DNA of 64,000 bases from Ligula intestinalis (Eukaryota > Platyhelminthes > Cestoda > Diphyllobothriidea > Diphyllobothriidae), in the NCBI GenBank assembly GCA_036362985.1, contig JAYGXS010000004.1:9002942-9066941 (forward strand), in the 5' to 3' direction. Of this stretch, positions 10,083-20,060 are shown piece after piece. The notes beneath the pieces are model-generated. The model did not search any database, was not told the DNA's origin, and was given only the letters and a program-made list of their open reading frames with translations. How positions within the stretch are numbered: position 1 is the stretch's first letter; each line of letters opens with the position of its first letter. The position numbers and the translations under genes were made by a program.

Positions 10083-10429
10083 CAGTCTTGTCCTTTTGGC
10101 CATTGTGATATCTTACTTTGGGTTTCGCACTATACGTACATTGAGTCAAAGTGGTCTAACCACGCACTTAGAACGCTGGCTGAAGTTAAAGTTAAAGCGG
10201 AAGTCTCATTCTCCGGATTATTGACGCCTCCGGGAGATACGACCACCAGCCTATCTCACGCGGGAGTAAAGCGCTAGATTAGGACAGCGCTGAGGCTTGT
10301 ACTTAAGTGAGCGCTTAGGATTTTTACCTAGCCCTCCATTTGTTATCGACTAACTGCAGGCCTTCTCACGTACGAATGAAACACTGAATTAAGACAGTGC
10401 TAAAGAAGGAAAAGAAGACAACTCGATCG

Positions 10430-10640
10430 CTGGAACAATACTTGTATTCGCCTAACGTTTCGAGATCCGTTGCGGATCCATCATCAGAGACATAAACAGA
10501 AAGCAGTAGCAGAGACGTGACAGTTCTAAAGCTTATAACTAACCTACCGGGTATAGCCGGTCTTGCCTAGGTGCACCTCTTACCCTCCTATCAGCCATCT
10601 GATACCTGTCTTACGTTGCTATGTCACGCTGGTTCAAGTC
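10430..10640 (-). repeat. PLE terminal-repeat fragment
   Basis: On the minus strand it ends with AGGCGAATACAAGTATTG and CCAGCGATCGAG, in the same positions relative to the hammerhead-like core as in the 5.4- and 7.2-kb copies. No PLE coding sequence is adjacent. Confidence 0.6.
10454..10487 (-). ncRNA. Hammerhead-ribozyme-like motif
   Basis: Minus strand: CTGATGA, TG, stem II GATCC/GGATC with a five-base loop, TC, GAAA, CGTT, AGG. The conserved core residues are present. The pair next to the core (T against C) is wrong for an active hammerhead, so this looks decayed. Confidence 0.5.
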
Positions 10641-12015
10641 GACAGTTAAGATAGTGTTCCGAAGACGGCCGTTTTTACAAAGTCACCCCCTCCACCGGCC
10701 AACGACTGCCCCCCCCCCCCTCCCCCAGCCTATCTCGCGCTAGAAGTACACGCTACGCGATATAGGCGTGCGACCATCACGATATCGATTATCGATCTGC
10801 CCACGCAGCTAAGTGCCACGGCGTGACGTGACAATCGGCCAACACCGCCTGAATCCCAGTCCGCGCATCAGCCAACAGAACACATACTGGGCTGTTGGGT
10901 CTTGTTGGTAGTGCTAAAATACAAGCTGGAGGAAATCATTGCAAAGCAGGCCATACAGGAGACACCCAGAACACAACTTACCTTTCGGCGGTGGCGATCT
11001 GAATATATTACGGTATTCACGTCTAAGCCTCCACACGCGTTAGGGCTCGCGTTGCTCCTTTTTCTCCGACGTGCCTTCTCCCGCCTTTACCCTTTGTTTT
11101 CCAGCTAACGGGCGTCAGGGTGCCGCCGGCCACTCGTAGGTGAATAATCACTTCCGTGGTCTATGGTTATGTGTTCGCAACAGTGCAGAATTTCGATTGG
11201 CTGATGGAGGTGTGCGCGCCACATCCTGTGGATACTGCGTGTCTGCCCTTATAAACAAAATGCATAGAGGTGCTATTTCAGTCATGCCAGCAGGCCGGCT
11301 GCTAAACAGGCTTCTCTTTTTGGCCGCTTTTACAAACTACACACTGTAGTATGTATTTTTACCGTTAATTTTCTCCGCCTTTATCAATTTTAAATATATT
11401 GGATGGAAAACATGCATAAAACTACAATCCAAGGATTTTTACAAGAAAAGCGCTGGTACATAAAAGAAAGCCCAGCTTCGTTTCAAAAAACCTAAACGTA
11501 TAAAAGATAACCTCTTAGTAAAAAAGAATACGTATTGCAGTTCACCAAGTAATGCTTTGTTGTAAATTAAAAGTATGTTGCTTAGAAAAACAGAAATATG
11601 TGTTTGAGGCAAAAATCGGAACCATTAGTAAAACCTTATTTTTAAATGTAGAGGTAGTCTGTTCATATAAAAATGTGAATTAAGTAGTACTGGTAGAATT
11701 ACGTTTAAAAATAGTGCGTTGGCAACATTTTCGGATAAGTATGCTTCCACGTTGCACGCATTATCAAGTATCGTGTATTGCGGAATCAGAACAGCACTGA
11801 AAACCTATTGTAGAAATTTCAACTTGATATCATCGTACTGTTCTCCCGCGTCAGTCATCGAACCAAGGGATCGGAAAACGTGGTTGCTGTCAGGCTGTTA
11901 CGAATCGAGATTGGCCTTTTGAACCAAACTTAGTCGCAGCAGCAAACACAAAATCAATTCATTTGGAAGATTCATCCAAATTGTTTCATTAAGTTGTTTT
12001 GGCAGATTTGCTGAA
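10641..12015. other. No recognised gene
   Basis: Contains a C-run near 10,710-10,722. AT-rich from 11,340. Open frames at 10,902-11,108, 11,140-11,349 and 11,719-11,922 have no recognisable domain. Confidence 0.4.
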
Positions 12016-12045
12016 TTTGAGTTGACCTAAGTGTGAAAAACTCTA

Positions 12046-12126
12046 GGCGTTTGGCGGGATTTGAACTTGTGCATCAGAGAAAGCCTTTGCCGGAGGCTAA
12101 TGCTCTACCGCTAAGCTACAAACGCC
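12046..12126 (-). tRNA. tRNA-like sequence, left arm (probable pseudogene or SINE head)
   Basis: Minus-strand acceptor halves GGCGTTTG and CAAACGCC pair over eight positions. A D-arm-like A box TAGCTTAGCGGTAGAGC and a B box TTCAAATCCC are present. The anticodon-variable region is about eight bases longer than normal. One fold gives stem TTAG/CTGA around a 19-base loop, suggesting a 12-base intron and a CCG triplet after a T, but this is speculative. The T stem is imperfect (ACAAG against CCCGC). Confidence 0.5.
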
Positions 12127-12384
12127 CGCTTCACACCATGAGTTTAATCACACTTGGATCGATATCACCCACTCAACTTTTTGCTCATATGGAATCCACC
12201 AATATGGGAGCAAGTTGACTGCCCAAGCAGGATTTCCTAAGCAATCATCTAGAATCCACCAGATGATTGCTTAGGAAATCCTGCTTGGGCAGTCAACTTG
12301 GTCCCCTTTTGGGGAATTCTATTTGAGCAAAAAGTTGAGTAGGTAATATCGATCCAAGTGTGATTAAACTCATGGTGTGAAGCG

Positions 12385-12465
12385 GGCGTTTGTAGCTTAG
12401 CGGTAGAGCATTAGCCTACAGCAAAGGCTTTCTCTGATGCGCGGGCTCAAATCCCGCCAAACGCC
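12385..12465 (+). tRNA. tRNA-like sequence, right arm (probable pseudogene or SINE head)
   Basis: Same 81-base unit as the left arm, in opposite orientation. Here the T stem is perfect (GCGGG/CCCGC around CTCAAAT), but the anticodon-region bases differ (CTACAGC versus CTCCGGC), so the presumed anticodon is not conserved between arms. A functional tRNA of known type is not supported; a Pol III promoter is plausible. Confidence 0.5.
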
Positions 12466-12807
12466 TAGAGTTTTTCACACTTGGGTCAACTCAAAGTGTT
12501 TCTATAAAATCACACATCCCCTGTGTACGATACATTCGCCCGCCCATTACTAACGAAACACTAGTGATGAGTTTCCTTTGTGGTGATACGATGGACTTAC
12601 TCAAGCAGATTTTCACTTGATTATGCGTATGCGGACAGAATTAAGCTTTCATGTGGACATGTTGGTCAGCGCCCGATAAATTTGGATATATTTGTAAGGT
12701 GTAATCGTAAAAAACCATATTGTGTATATTAAGAGATAAATAGTTCAGTATCAGTATATTTAGGGTAGTAGGCAATGCCTTTGAAGACCCTATTAAAAAC
12801 AGTATGC

Positions 12808-12985
12808 ATGAAATATCCAACATAAAATATGCCACTATAAACAGTGAGTAACATATATACATGTACAAATTTTAACGCGTGCGTGTGGGCAGTCAGAATA
12901 TTCTCTTGTGTACCTAATATATCCAACGTAAAATGTGTTACTGTAAAATAGTGAGTAAAATATACAAATGTAAAGTTTTATCTAT
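12808..12985 (+). repeat. Tandem direct repeat, about 107-bp period
   Basis: ATATCCAACATAAAATATG...AGTGAGTAACATATA and ATATCCAACGTAAAATGTG...AGTGAGTAAAATATA are diverged copies. They sit just beyond the coding end of the minus-strand CR1-like element, so they may be its duplicated 3' UTR. Confidence 0.7.
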
Positions 12986-12989
12986 AGGT

Positions 12990-15240
12990 ATTTCCGGGGC
13001 GTAAATTATTCCTTCTTCCTAGTACATATGAACGGTAAGTGTTCAGTAGATGTTCATCCAGTTTCCATCTAAACGCATCTGTGGAGTTCGCCATTATGAC
13101 CTCCTCGGGCAGTCCGTTCCAAGCACCGATGACTCGTTGTGAGAACGACTGCTTGTGACCTCTAGATGGGATAGGGTTTCCCGTAGTTTCAGGGGATTCC
13201 CACGGAGGTTGGTTGAAGTGGCGAAGGCGAAGAAGTCATCAAACTTCAGGGCACACTCCCGATTCCTCACGAGGTGGTACGTCTGTATGAGGTCGCCGTG
13301 GATTTTTCTATACTCAAGGGGGAAAACGCTAAGTGCTTCTAGTCTACATTCGTAAGATGAAGACTTAAGGCCCTTCACAATTTTCGTTGCCCTTTGCTGA
13401 ATTCTTTCCAGCATCTGGTTATCTTTGTGCATCCATGGTCGCCAGGCCTTAAAGCCATACTCCAGATGTGAGAAAATAAATGTTCCATGGATTTTGCCGA
13501 ATAGTTTTTTGTCTGTGCCGACAAAAGTTCGCTTAATGGCAAACAGAACACTGTTTGCCCTCTTGGAAGCCCTAGGACACTGTAAAGACGACTTCAGGGA
13601 TGGCACAATAGCCATACCCAGATCTTTTTGTTCATTGACGTTCGACAGGCACCTTCCATCGAGTATGTAGTTGTGTGAGTCATCCGTCGCGCTCACTTTC
13701 TTCGTCTTCAGCCGCAATGTGACACACTTCTCAAAGTTAAACCGCATTAAACATTTTTGGACCATTCACCTAGGTGGTCAAGTCCTTCTTGCAGAGTTTG
13801 TTCATCACAAGAATTTCTGATGGGTTGCCATTTCTTAATATCAACTGCAAACAAGACCCCATTACTGACCAATCCATACCTACAGTCATTGACGTAGATA
13901 AGGAACAATAGTGGCCCATGAACGGAGCCCTGAGGCACTCCACTCGCAACTGGCACTGAAGAGGATTTTGCGTTTCCGACGCACACGGACTGCGATCGGC
14001 CTATGAGAAAATCTCCTACCCAATTTAGTAAATTGCCCCTTATCCCGGATTCGCCAACCTTGTAGAGTAGCCGTTGGTGAGGGACACTATCGAAGGCTTT
14101 TTTAAAGTCTATGTAAACAACATCTACGGGGTATTTTCGCCTAATGACTTGGACCACTGCTCCATAGAATAAAGCATATTGGTCAGGCAGGAATGGTTTC
14201 CTCCAAACCCGCGTTGGGCACTGTCAAAGAGGTCTTTTTCTTCGAGGAACTTCATAGTGGCCTTTTTGATGATCCTTTCCATAACTTTACAACAGATGCA
14301 AGTTAGGCTTACTGGTCGATAGTTGTTTGCGCTGGTTCTGGATCCACCCTTGTGAATAGGGTATATGTTCACAACTTTCCAATCGGATGGGAGGAGGCCT
14401 CGATCAAAGGACAACTGAAAAATGTGCGTAAGCGGTCCGGAAAGTTCCGAAGCCAAATCTTGCAGTACCTTGGCTGGTATTTTGTCTGGACCCGGAGACT
14501 AAGCTTCATTAAGCGCAAGAAGTTCATTCCTTACATCTTCTTCTGTGAAACGGAGGTCCTCCATGATTCTGACATTAATCTCTGCATGGAAGTCCGTCGG
14601 ATTAAAATGCAGTTCCTCAGTGAAAACAGATGCAAAAAACTTGCTAAGGTGTTCTGCTTTTTCGAGATTGTCTACAATTTCCTCATTATTTTTACCTTTT
14701 AGTTCTGCAACTGTGTCTTTGTTTTTTAGCCTGCTGTTGATGTAACCGTAGAGCACCTTTGGCTTCGTTATGGCCCGCTTGATAATTTTCGCTTCGTAGT
14801 CCTTTCAAGCTTTTCGAATGTTGGATCTAACCTCGTTCCGCTTTTGGCAGAATTCTTCGTAGTGTGAAGACTGACGTGTTGATGCGTACCTTCTCCAGAG
14901 TTTGTTCTTGTGGTTTATTTGGTCTTCAGATCTTGCGTTAACCAGGGGGGCCTGCTCGCCTTTTGTCCTTTTTTCAGCGGACAGTTTCGATGCATACCTT
15001 CGCTTATAAGATCCCTGACAGTGTTTTAGTCGGCATCCGGACTACCGGTTAGAAGGTCATACCAATTTATTGCTGCTAGTTCATTTCTCATTTTGATGTA
15101 ATTTCAGCGCCAGTAGTCTAACCGAACCCCCGCATTTCTCGGTTGATTGGTGCTTGAAGCATATTCCCACAGGATCATGACATGATTAGAGATTTCGAAG
15201 GGGACGAACTTCAGATTTTTCTTGAGATTTTTTTTAACAC
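12990..15240 (-). mobile_element. CR1-like non-LTR retrotransposon, 5'-truncated and decayed
   Basis: Minus-strand order: tail of the endonuclease (FVPFEISNHVMI at about 15,180-15,215, where SDH is expected), linker (PPWLTQDLK, NHKNKLWRRY), RT, and C-terminal domain. It is 5'-truncated inside the endonuclease. The same family is represented, far better preserved, at 62.5-64 kb. Confidence 0.8.
13094..15235 (-). pseudogene. Endonuclease end plus reverse transcriptase, CR1-like, inactive
   Basis: Visible RT blocks in order: SPGPDKIPAKVL after a stop, LPSDWKVVNIYPIHKGGS, NNYRPVSLTCICCKVMERII, FDSAQRGFGGNHSC, VVYIDFKKAFDSVPHQRLL, ASGVPQGSVHGPLLFLIY. The catalytic box reads FAVD where FADD is expected (about 13,838-13,852), so the first catalytic Asp is replaced by Val. 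The C-terminal block has AIKRTF, FIFSHLEYGFKAWRPW and ERIQQRATKIVKG. Frameshifts lie near 13,760 and 14,150, and several stops interrupt the 5' part. Catalytically dead. Confidence 0.85.
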
Positions 15241-16574
15241 TACAAGCTCCAGTGCTTTTTATCCTTTTGTCCCTAAATACCAATTTTGTTCTAAGTGTTA
15301 ACTGAAAAATTAAAAAAAAAATTTACTAAAAACATTTGCAAAAATAATTAGGTTTTCAAATCTTCCTTTGTATGCAGCTGTCTGTTTGGGTCAGCGTTTG
15401 ATGAATCACCCAAACACGTCAACTTATTACCGAGGAACATGGAGATGGATAAGCCTGAGATTTATTTTTTTGAAAACTTCCTCCTGAAGAAGCGTTTTAT
15501 TTAGAAATTTCGACGTCGAGTGTCTGTATGCTTTACCTTTTTGAAGATTAAATCAACACCAACATGGGAAATATTGACTAGTTTCTTGAATTCCCTAAAC
15601 ATTATGGATAATTCCTCTACTTAAATTAAAAGAACTCACGTTTCAGTACATATAGACACCGTTGTTTGATTCCAAAAGCACAACCGAGTGACAGCATATA
15701 TCCTTCGGTATTTTAAACATGATAATCTTCCGCCTGTTCCGATCAAGTTTTTTAATATTTATTGGTTTCCTTATATGTATTGGAAATCTTTGAGAAAACG
15801 CATGACATTTCGCCCCATTTTATAAACAGTCAATAAAGACCAATATTTTCTGCGTAGCAAAACATTCTCTTATGTTTATTAATGTTCTTTTGAAGCAAAA
15901 CACACTCAAACAAGAAGTTTTTTCCCCAGAGGGTTTAATTGTTTAGGAACTTCCTTGGATCTGGCCCAATTCTGCGTTAATTACCTCCAGTATACTGATC
16001 TGAACTGAACTCTTTTCTAGTATGCAGCACGTTGCACCTGCAGTCAACTGAATGAACAAAGTAAACGACTTCAAAAATGTGTTAAGTCTCCAACTAAAAT
16101 TATGGTTTTCACATTTCATTAGATATACAGGCTACCATGTGCCTTCCTAGGCAAATTTGATAATAAATGTGTCTGCATCAAAATTGTGCTGGAAGAAAGG
16201 AAATCTTTTGGTTAAAAAACGTTCTATGCCATCTGATAATTTTGGAGATGAACATGCTAAGAAATTCGCATAGAAAATGCAACCTACGCTAGGCGATCTG
16301 ACTCATGCAGACTCTTGATCGAACTTCAAATTGGTAGTTAAGCGTACGCTAGCTCTTGTTGTTTTGTGCTCAAGAAAGCTTTTTTCAGGAGACAAACCTG
16401 CGTAGATCATTTTAATTGAGTTACTCAGGCTGGATTTTAACGAAATCGAAAATTCTTGGATATGCAATAAATGTCCTTCTTTACTTAATATAGGATACCA
16501 ACACCTTCTGCTTTTTGCGTTGGGCAATGACAGATCAAGCCAGGTAAATTAAATAAATCCCTTTCGGAGCCGGA
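15241..16574. other. AT-rich, no recognised feature
   Basis: No domain is visible on either strand. The region might hold the decayed 5' part of the PLE that follows, but I cannot show this. Confidence 0.4.
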
Positions 16575-17480
16575 AAATCCGTGTTTAATCAGGTGAAAGC
16601 AAATGCAAGGAATCACACTGTTCTTCAGAAACAAGGAGCAAATTTGGAAATGAAAAGTCCTCCATCACTAAGCAAGCGCCTTAACCAAGCCGTGTCACGA
16701 ACCTTTCCAGCAGCGAAAGTTCGGGTGTTATTCTTAACCAACTCAGTCCTGCACGGCGAAGGTAAGGATAGGCTGCCAGTTCAGACCACTTATGTGTGCA
16801 TTTACTCCTTTACTTGCTCCTGTGGAGCAGGTTATATCGGTCGCACGAGCCGGCGTTTAACCAAAATAATACGGGAGCACCTCCCAGCTTGGCTGAGCAA
16901 AGGTGAAGTCGGGAGTATCAAGAGCGCCATTCTTGCCCACATGTTTGACTCCGGACGTCGTATGTACTCCAATGAAGCCTTCAAGGCGATTTACAAGGTC
17001 CCACCAAACCATCCAATGTTTTTGGGTCAGCGGTTGGTTGCAGTAGCAACAGAAGCAACTGCCATCCGGTTGAAGAACACGGTTTTTTGCGCGCAGAGGA
17101 ACCTCCTGCAAACTCCGAGCCTGGCATTGTCAACGGCCACATAACTACCGGCATTTTCCACGCTCCTTCTCCCTTTTGCCCCCCTCCCTCTTATTACCGC
17201 GTAAGAAGCCACCTATTAACAACCTCGACCCACCTCCCCCATTTATTATGGCTACTCTGCTTGTAACTATGAGCATAATTACCTGCAGTTTACCATGTGC
17301 CTTTCACCCCTTTCCATATGAATGTATTGGCCCGATAAGACTTTATGAAAAGTATACGTATGCTGGCCACCTACTCTTATGACATTATTATTGGCAATTT
17401 CTGAAGTTTTTATGGCAGGAGTAGTTACTGTAGTGGACCTTATGCACATTTAGCCCCAGTTTTGTGTCTTTCGGGATCGG
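16575..17480 (+). mobile_element. PLE 3' part: GIY-YIG tail and 3' UTR
   Basis: Coding end at 17,144 followed by a pyrimidine-rich UTR (CTTCTCCCTTTTGCCCCCCTCCC). The UTR recurs, with shared blocks CATAATTACC/CATAATTGCC and ATGGCCCGA/TTGGCCCGATAAGA, in the minus-strand copy at 18,500-18,864. The RT portion is absent. Confidence 0.75.
16581..17144 (+). pseudogene. GIY-YIG endonuclease C-terminal part of a PLE
   Basis: Open for 187 codons. Key residues are FTCSCGAGYIGRTSRRLTK followed by a spacer and REHLPAWL, the GIY-YIG core with the downstream Arg and His. Then come SAILAHMFDSGR and KAIYKVPPNHP, as in the copies at 18.9-19.4 and 40.4-40.9 kb. The open frame is intact over this segment, but the RT is missing, so it is a 5'-truncated element rather than a gene. 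The CSCGA form (C-x-C before G-A-x-YIG) differs from the NYVGETGR form at 4.9 kb, so at least two PLE lineages are present. Confidence 0.85.
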
Positions 17481-17640
17481 GGGTAATAGGGCGTTTATGG
17501 GTAGGGAAATAGCCTAAAGACTAAGCTTGAGTTCGGAAAGCTAAGAAATGGCAGCTCAGATGGGCTTATGTGAAGGTAAAGGCTAATCGCGATTATGTAG
17601 TTTGAAGATTGCGTATGCAGCAGAATTTAATGGAACCATA

Positions 17641-17661
17641 AACTTCGCGAGTGCTCATCAG
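17641..17661 (-). ncRNA. Hammerhead-like core in the left inverted repeat
   Basis: Minus strand: CTGATGA, GC, ACTC, GC, GAA, G. This has the CUGAUGA and GAA core with a minimal two-pair stem II. In the right repeat (18,237-18,258) the same motif has an extra G (CGCGGAATT). Stem III is not convincing, so this is weaker than the 5.4- and 7.2-kb motifs. Confidence 0.35.
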
Positions 17662-17871
17662 CTGCGCCCTCTCGCTGCATAAAGTGAGTAACGAATGACA
17701 GAATACAACAATTGGATTCATACAGAAAAGGTCATAGAAACAGGTCAGGAATATCCATTAGTAAATTGGGCTAATTAGTAACGTAAGTGAAGCACTGTGG
17801 ACAGTGGGATAGGGGAAACAATTGAGGCAAAAATGTGGGCAGGAGAAAGGTGTGAATCAGAGAGCCGGATG

Positions 17872-18115
17872 TTACCAGGGCAAAGCAAGGTTCACGATAT
17901 TCTTCAGCTGTTTACATAGGTCGGGTTTTGGCAGTCGTATAGAGGCTGCCTCCAGGTAGCATAATGTACGAGTTGTTTGTGCCCGAACAAGTACTCCGAA
18001 GGATGTTTTGGGGTCTACAGAATGGCCCGTATCCAGTAGATGATCAGTACTGGAAGAACGGGGAGTCCTATTCTCCCGTTTTACTAGCCAACTCGGCAAG
18101 TGCTCCTTAGCTTCT
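17872..18115 (-). pseudogene. Short PLE GIY-YIG C-terminal fragment
   Basis: Minus-strand reading: AKEHLPSWLVKR, SSSTDHLLDTGHSVDP, SFGVLVRAQ, AASIRLPKPDLCKQLKN. It matches the region after the catalytic core in the 16.6- and 18.9-kb proteins (REHLPAWL, HVVHSGHRVDP, EATAIRLRNPVFCAQ). The GIY-YIG motif itself is missing. Confidence 0.75.
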
Positions 18116-18365
18116 TAGAATAATTAGCCCAATTTACTGATTGACCTTCCTAGCCTGTTTCTATGGCCCCTTCTGTATGAATCCAATTGTTGTATTCTGT
18201 CATTCGTTACTTACTTTATGCAGTGAGAGGTCGCAGCTGATGAGCACTCGCGGAATTAATGGTTCCATTAAATTCTGCTGTATACATAATCTTCAAATTT
18301 GCGCCTGGGAAAAATATGCTTCAAATTATGTAGTCTACTATACATTACTACTTTCGATTCTTCAT

Positions 18366-18415
18366 TAAACCTAACGCTAAACCTAACCCAAGCCCTTACC
18401 CTAACCAAGCCTTAA
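18366..18415 (-). repeat. Degenerate telomere-like repeat
   Basis: CCTAACGCTAAACCTAACCC, then CCCTTACCCTAACC and CCTTAACCCT: degenerate CCCTAA units, the complement of the TTAGGG metazoan telomere repeat. About 50 bp long, so interstitial. Confidence 0.7.
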
Positions 18416-18499
18416 CCCTGATCGTAGGACACAAGTCTGAGGTTTCATTTTACTATGTGTTTTGACACAAGGAATCTTCAATAGGCCTGTTTTATGCAA

Positions 18500-19560
18500 A
18501 TGCATAAATTCGTGAATGATTAATACTCAATCACGAACCAGCATTAACGCATGTTCAAAAACTTTGAAATAAAAATGAACAACCGTAAGAAAAAATGCAA
18601 AATTTAAGTCTGAATAGTTTTCAGAAGAATATCTAGCGAGCATACGTTGCTTTCGATCAATTCTCCTCGGGCCATTACGTTTATATAGGGAGGGTGTAAA
18701 AAGTAATATGCTGGCAATTATGTTCATCCTTACAGACAAATTAGTCATGAGAATAGAGAGGGGGGATTGATAGTACTTGGCTAGTTACGAGTCCACGAGG
18801 GTTTGTTGAATACGGACAGGGGGGAAGGCGGAAGGGGGAGGAAGTGCGAAACGATGCAGGCAGTTATGTAACCGTTGGGCATGCAAAGTTAGGGGCTTGA
18901 AGGAGGTTCTTTTGCGCGCAAAAAACCGGGTTCCTCAACCGGATCGCGGTTGCTTCTGCTGCTGCTAGCACATACTGACCCAAGAGCTTTTGGTAGTTTG
19001 GTGGGACCTTATAAATTACCTTAAAGGCTTCACTGGGGTCCACACGATGTCCGGAGTGAACCACGTGGGGAAGAATGGCGCTCTTGATACTCCTGACTTC
19101 ACCTTTGTTCAGCCATGCTGGGAGAAGCTTCCATATTCTTTTGGATAAGCGCCGGCTCGTGCGACCGATGTAACCTGCTCCACAGGAGCAAGTAAATGAG
19201 TAAATGCACAAAGAAGTGGTCTGAACTGGCAGCCTATCCTTACGTTCGCCGTGCAAGGCCGGCTGGGTTGAGAATAACAACCGAACTTTCGCTCCTGGGA
19301 GACTTCGTGATGCGGCTTGGTTGAGGCGTCTGCTTAGGAGTTTGCTTGCTGCATCCCCTTGAAAGGGTCCTTTGAGTAATAGGGTCTTCTTTTTCACAGT
19401 GGGTGTGGTGGACTTTGTTTCTATCTCCTTCATATTTTTATGATGGATCTGTCTGGATATCCATTCCCTCGCCGCAGGTTCTGGAGTTTCTGGAGCTCCA
19501 TTTTAATAGTGTCTGTCGAGCAGATTTTTCTGGCTTTTGCGTTAAGTAGCGGACCATGTT
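18500..19560 (-). mobile_element. PLE 3' part, minus-strand copy
   Basis: Same family as 16.6-17.5 kb, in opposite orientation. Includes the linker before the nuclease, the GIY-YIG domain and a pyrimidine-rich 3' UTR (purine-rich on the plus strand, 18,760-18,845). Confidence 0.8.
18864..19530 (-). pseudogene. GIY-YIG endonuclease C-terminal part of a PLE
   Basis: Open for 189 codons from 19,433, with SFTCSCGAGYIGRTSRRLSK, LLPAWLNKGE, HVVHSGHRVDP and EATAIRLRNPVFCAQ. The Arg-Glu-His expected after the core reads RIWKLLPAW here, so the REH residues found at 16.9 kb are altered. Upstream in another frame (19,440-19,530) lies ELQKLQNLRRGNGYPD, the conserved segment that precedes the nuclease in PLEs, after a frameshift or stop. 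RT is not recognisable. Confidence 0.85.
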
Positions 19561-19829
19561 ACGTTCCTGTGGGGTAAATAAAAATTTGTTAAAGTTTGTA
19601 TACTGTCAGGACCAGGTTTTCTTTCGATAAACGCTTCTTCGGACGCTACCGGCAGGTCTTTGAAATAGAAATGCAAACTTCTTGCAGGATCATCCAGTTC
19701 CAAAAAGGTGAACAACCCCTGTAACTGTGACCGATCAGTTTAAATAGAATTCTCAGTCGAAATTGCTAACATAACATTAAAAAATATTCAAAGAACATTC
19801 TCTAAGTCAGTTTTCGCTGTAGATCTTTC

Positions 19830-20060
19830 TGGTATTGGATACCAATCACTTTCAAATGGTTGTTGAGAGTCCAGCAAATTTTTCATGATTTTCTGTATTC
19901 TAAAGCTTTTTTCCCTGAATTTAGCTTCTGTTCGATGTGCATCCCAAAACCCTCGATTTACCATCTAGGCGAATTCTTTGTCAATATATGTGTTTAACTT
20001 GTTCATTTGGGTCATTTTTGTCGACGCCATCAAACACGGAAACTCATTGCCAACAAAAAT
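19830..20060 (+). repeat. Inverted partner of 21,130-21,420
   Basis: Reads, in reverse complement of 21,130-21,420: AATTTTTCATGATTTTC, TTTAGCTTCT, TTTTTGTCGACG-like and AAACTCATTG-like blocks. On the minus strand part encodes KIMKNLLDSQQPFESDWYPI, and the partner encodes KIMKNSQDFQQVSETDCYSI, so this was once a coding segment of unknown family, possibly the N-terminal part of a PLE. Confidence 0.65.

Larger units (their letters stand above)
9299..10170 (+). mobile_element. Internally deleted Ty3/gypsy element (CsRn1-like)
   Basis: Direct copies at 9,299-9,380 and 10,083-10,165 share CTTGTCCTTTTG, CATTGTGATATCTTACTTTG and TTGAGTCAAAG and lie 0.78 kb apart. Just after the first comes a tRNA-Trp-like primer-binding site, then gag. 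This order (LTR end, PBS, gag, LTR end) indicates an element whose pol, and most of its 3' LTR start, has been lost, joining gag directly to the LTR end. Confidence 0.7.
12016..12497. repeat. 482-bp near-perfect palindrome with tRNA-like arms
   Basis: The left arm (12,016-12,250) and right arm (12,261-12,497) are reverse complements around a 10-base centre, AGAATCCACC. The outer ends read TTGAGTTGACC and GGTCAACTCAA. The inner 40 bases (GCAATCATCT/AGATGATTGC outward through GCAGGATTTCC) are essentially perfect. The arms differ mainly in a short segment at 12,190-12,212 versus 12,300-12,325 and at scattered bases in the tRNA-like parts. Candidates are a fold-back transposon, an inverted SINE pair, or an inverted duplication of a tRNA locus. 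Confidence 0.9.
17600..18302 (-). mobile_element. Miniature PLE with about 180-bp inverted terminal repeats
   Basis: 17,600-17,780 and 18,120-18,302 are inverted copies: CAGAATTTAATGGAACCAT, GCGAGTGCTCATCAGCTGCG, ACAGAATACAACAATTGG and AAATTGGGCTAATTA occur on the left and in reverse on the right. The 340 bp between encode the end of a PLE GIY-YIG protein. The whole unit is about 0.7 kb and resembles a non-autonomous PLE. Confidence 0.8.
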
